This document shows positions 62,119 through 64,000 of a stretch of 64,000 nucleotides of DNA, one piece after another. Position numbers and translations under genes: made by a program. This DNA comes from Hydrogenophaga sp. IBVHS1. Lineage in GTDB: Bacteria > Pseudomonadota > Gammaproteobacteria > Burkholderiales > Burkholderiaceae_C. Location of the stretch: contig NZ_NFUU01000003.1 in the NCBI RefSeq assembly GCF_002127265.1, positions 1-64,000 on the forward strand. The letters run 5' to 3'. How positions within the stretch are numbered: position 1 is the first letter of the stretch; each line of letters begins with the position of its first letter. The notes beneath the pieces were generated by a model, which saw only the letters and a list, made by a program, of their open reading frames with translations, was not told where the DNA came from and made no database searches.

Positions 62119-63381
62119 TCAACGCGGCGGAGCACGAAAGGCCAGCACGGCGTTGCTGCCGCCGAAGGCAAAGGAACTGGAAAGAGCGGCCTGCATGGGC
62201 ACACCACGGCGACCCTCGAGCACGTGGTCGACGCCCTCGCAGGCCGGATCGATGCGGCCTGCCAGATGAGCGGTGGGTGGCACGGCCTGCTCGCGCAGCG
62301 CCAGCGCGGTCACCACGGCCTCGATGGCACCGGCGGCGCCGAGCAGGTGGCCGTGCATGGATTTTGTGGCGCTCACAGGCAGCCCGGGCGCCAGCTCGCC
62401 GAACACCTCGCGCAGGGCGGCGATTTCCACCGGGTCGCCCTCGGCCGTGGCGGTGCCATGCGCGTTGACGTAGTGAATGTCTGCCGGGGTGAGGCCACCG
62501 TCGGCGAGCGCGGAGCGCATGGCTCGAACCTGGCCTTCACGCTGCGGACGCACCAGGTGGCTGTGGTCACAACTGGTGCCATAGCCGATGATTTCTCCAT
62601 GGATGCGGGCACCGCGCGCCACGGCGTGATCCCACGCCTCCAGCACCAGCGCCGCAGCGCCCTCGCCCAGCACCAGGCCGCTCCGGTCGGCGGCAAAGGG
62701 TCGGCAGGCGGTGGCCGAGGTGTCCGCACCGCCCGGCGCCATCACGCGCATGGCTTCCCAGGCGCGCACCACATGGTAGGTCTGGCACACGTCGGAGCCG
62801 CCGGCGAGCATCACATCGGCGTCGCCGCTGCGCACGCGCCGGAACGCCTCGCCGATGGCGATGCCGGAAGACGCACAGGCCGCTGTGTGGCTGGTGCTGA
62901 TGCCGCCCAGCCCGAGCTGGATGGACACATGGGCGTTGACCGCGTTGTTCATGCCCTGTACGACCGAAAGCGGCGACAGACGTTCGCGGCCCTTTTGCCA
63001 GAAGTCTCGGCTGCCGCGTTCAAAGGCGGCCAGGCCCCCCAGCGCGGTGCCCCAGATGCAGCCCCAGTGCTCGCGGCTTTCGCCGCTGGCCTCTTCGGGC
63101 TGGCGCGGCAGCCCGGCATGTTCCCAGGCCAGATACGTTGCCGCCATGCCGAGCTGGGCAAAGCGCTCCATCGTGACGACCAGCGGCTTGCTCAGCGCGG
63201 CTTCGGCGTCGAAGCCCGGGCAGTTCACGAAAGGAATGGAAAGGGGACGCGGCAGGTCGTCGGTCAGGAGGTGGCGCGACGCCGACTCTCCAGCGACCAG
63301 ACGCTCGAAGAAGTCGGTGATGTCGCCACCGTAGGGGCTGATCACCCCGAGGCCGGTGATCGCGACGCGGCGGGCCTGCAT
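62119..63381 (-). CDS. Beta-ketoacyl-ACP synthase, second (ApeR/FabF-like)
   Basis: 420 residues. Active-site Cys in SHTAACASSGIAIGEAFRRV, His residues in YVNAHGTATAEGDPVE and SMHGHLLGAAGAIEAV. A full ketosynthase not paired with a CLF. It probably primes or extends the chain alongside the KS-CLF pair, as the extra ketosynthase ApeR does in E. coli. 3 nt after ACP 1. Confidence 0.92.
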   Translation of the reverse strand: MQARRVAITGLGVISPYGGDITDFFERLVAGESASRHLLTDDLPRPLSIPFVNCPGFDAEAALSKPLVVTMERFAQLGMAATYLAWEHAGLPRQPEEASGESREHWGCIWGTALGGLAAFERGSRDFWQKGRERLSPLSVVQGMNNAVNAHVSIQLGLGGISTSHTAACASSGIAIGEAFRRVRSGDADVMLAGGSDVCQTYHVVRAWEAMRVMAPGGADTSATACRPFAADRSGLVLGEGAAALVLEAWDHAVARGARIHGEIIGYGTSCDHSHLVRPQREGQVRAMRSALADGGLTPADIHYVNAHGTATAEGDPVEIAALREVFGELAPGLPVSATKSMHGHLLGAAGAIEAVVTALALREQAVPPTAHLAGRIDPACEGVDHVLEGRRGVPMQAALSSSFAFGGSNAVLAFRAPPR

Positions 63382-63384
63382 GGG

Positions 63385-63624
63385 TCAGCCGCTCTTTGCG
63401 GCGGTCAGCGTGTCAAGCGTGGCCTGCATGTCGGCCACGGTGCTGGGCAGCGGAAGGTCGGACGGGATCTGGATGCCCAGCCGGTCTTCTGCCTCGAACA
63501 GGAGTTCGGCCAGCATCAGCGAATCCACACCGAGATCGGCGAGCAGCGACGCCGGCTGCACCTGGTCCGGCTCGACGCCCAGGCGATCAACAAGAAAGGT
63601 GCGAATCAGATCGGCAGAGCTCAT
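63385..63624 (-). CDS. Acyl carrier protein (pigment cluster, ACP 1)
   Basis: 79 residues, MSSADLIRTFLVDRLG start and ADLGVDSLMLAELLFE with the phosphopantetheine Ser. Two ACPs in one aryl-polyene locus are common. It heads the minus-strand operon; the shared upstream region 63625-63822 separates it from the plus-strand PAP2-like gene. Confidence 0.93.
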   Translation of the reverse strand: MSSADLIRTFLVDRLGVEPDQVQPASLLADLGVDSLMLAELLFEAEDRLGIQIPSDLPLPSTVADMQATLDTLTAAKSG

Positions 63625-63780
63625 TTGATGGGTCCGAGTGGTGACCGGCAATTTGTAACCAGAGCAAAAGCCCGGGCATGTGAACGAATGCGGGGGGAAT
63701 TCCCGGGAAGCAGCCGCCTTCTTGTTGTTGTGAGGCCTGTTGCCGGCACCACCCCGCGCGTGCTTCCAAGGGCTACGGAT

Positions 63781-63786
63781 TATATT
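63781..63786 (+). promoter_or_regulatory. Putative -10 box upstream of the right-edge gene
   Basis: TATATT lies 37 nt before the ATG at 63823, within the divergent region between ACP 1 and the PAP2-like gene. No convincing -35 is seen. Inferred by eye. Confidence 0.35.
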
Positions 63787-63822
63787 AGCCCCCCTCCACC
63801 GCCGATCGAGCCCCCGCACACC

Positions 63823-64000
63823 ATGACACCCCCCCCCGATCGCGCCTGGCCCGGGCAGCTGCTGGCCCGATTCGTGACGCTCTGGTACCTCAAGGCGGTC
63901 GGCACCACCGTTTTCATGGTGCTGTTCTTCCAGGGCTATTTCTGGGTGCTGCACCATCCCACGCGCGAACCCTGGCCGGTACCGACCCTGGCCATCGACG
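63823..64000 (+). CDS. N-terminal fragment of a probable PAP2-type membrane phosphatase (runs off right edge)
   Basis: 59 residues seen: a first helix around YLKAVGTTVFMVLFFQGYFWVLHH followed by the start of a periplasmic loop (PTREPWPVPTLAID). The start resembles phosphatase PAP2 family proteins that lie beside aryl-polyene loci. Too short to be sure; the catalytic motifs would lie beyond the window. Confidence 0.4.
   Translation, partial: MTPPPDRAWPGQLLARFVTLWYLKAVGTTVFMVLFFQGYFWVLHHPTREPWPVPTLAID

Overview
The window is GC-rich and gene-dense. Gene order and protein types point to a betaproteobacterium of the order Burkholderiales, probably Comamonadaceae (Hydrogenophaga/Acidovorax-like). 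This is inferred from the tRNA-Tyr/Gly/Thr-tuf cluster, the trpE-G...D-C operon, the Gcr-type membrane protein, apaG/rpe/gph and lptAB-rpoN. No marker alignment could be run.

Layout. 1-950 (minus): start of tuf behind three tRNA genes. 974-7335 (minus): trp operon trpE-trpG-ltaE-lysE-trpD-trpC-ung, tightly spaced, with two amino-acid genes inserted. 7728-16890: housekeeping genes (CHI-like protein, gph-rpe, apaG, Gcr-family membrane protein, thiL, a membrane protein with an unclassified C-terminal domain, pgpA-pncC, AlkC-like glycosylase). 16913-34415: mostly accessory metabolism and regulation, including a hydrolase, two GSTs, an AraC regulator, a LysR regulator divergent from an SDR/nitroreductase pair, a Tat-exported molybdenum hydroxylase with its TetR repressor, an HNH protein, a SEC-C protein, a glutamate-synthase-like FMN protein, a LysE exporter, a MORN-like secreted protein and a PIN protein. 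34418-43908: rlmL-like, rpoN, lptB, lptA, dsbA-like, SPOR protein, argS, and the divergent argP/argO pair. 43984-44928: a nucleotidyltransferase-fold protein behind a strong inverted repeat.

45184-63624 is the most interesting part: a complete aryl-polyene (APE/xanthomonadin-type) pigment locus in two convergent operons. The plus operon has a flavin-dependent halogenase-like enzyme, a chorismatase (aryl starter from chorismate), a PlsC-type acyltransferase, a family 2 glycosyltransferase and a Kef-type antiporter. The minus operon runs from two ACPs and a ketosynthase through a COG4648 membrane protein, an AMP-dependent ligase, a hotdog dehydratase, an LpxL-like acyltransferase, a LolA-like carrier, an MMPL exporter, an alpha/beta hydrolase, a polysaccharide deacetylase and a methyltransferase to the KS/chain-length-factor pair, a second dehydratase and a ketoreductase. 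Together they would make the hydroxybenzoyl starter, extend it to a polyene, possibly halogenate and methylate it, attach it to a lipid and move it to the outer membrane. Halogenation is inferred from two motifs, not shown.

The right edge enters a gene on the plus strand, probably a PAP2-type membrane phosphatase.
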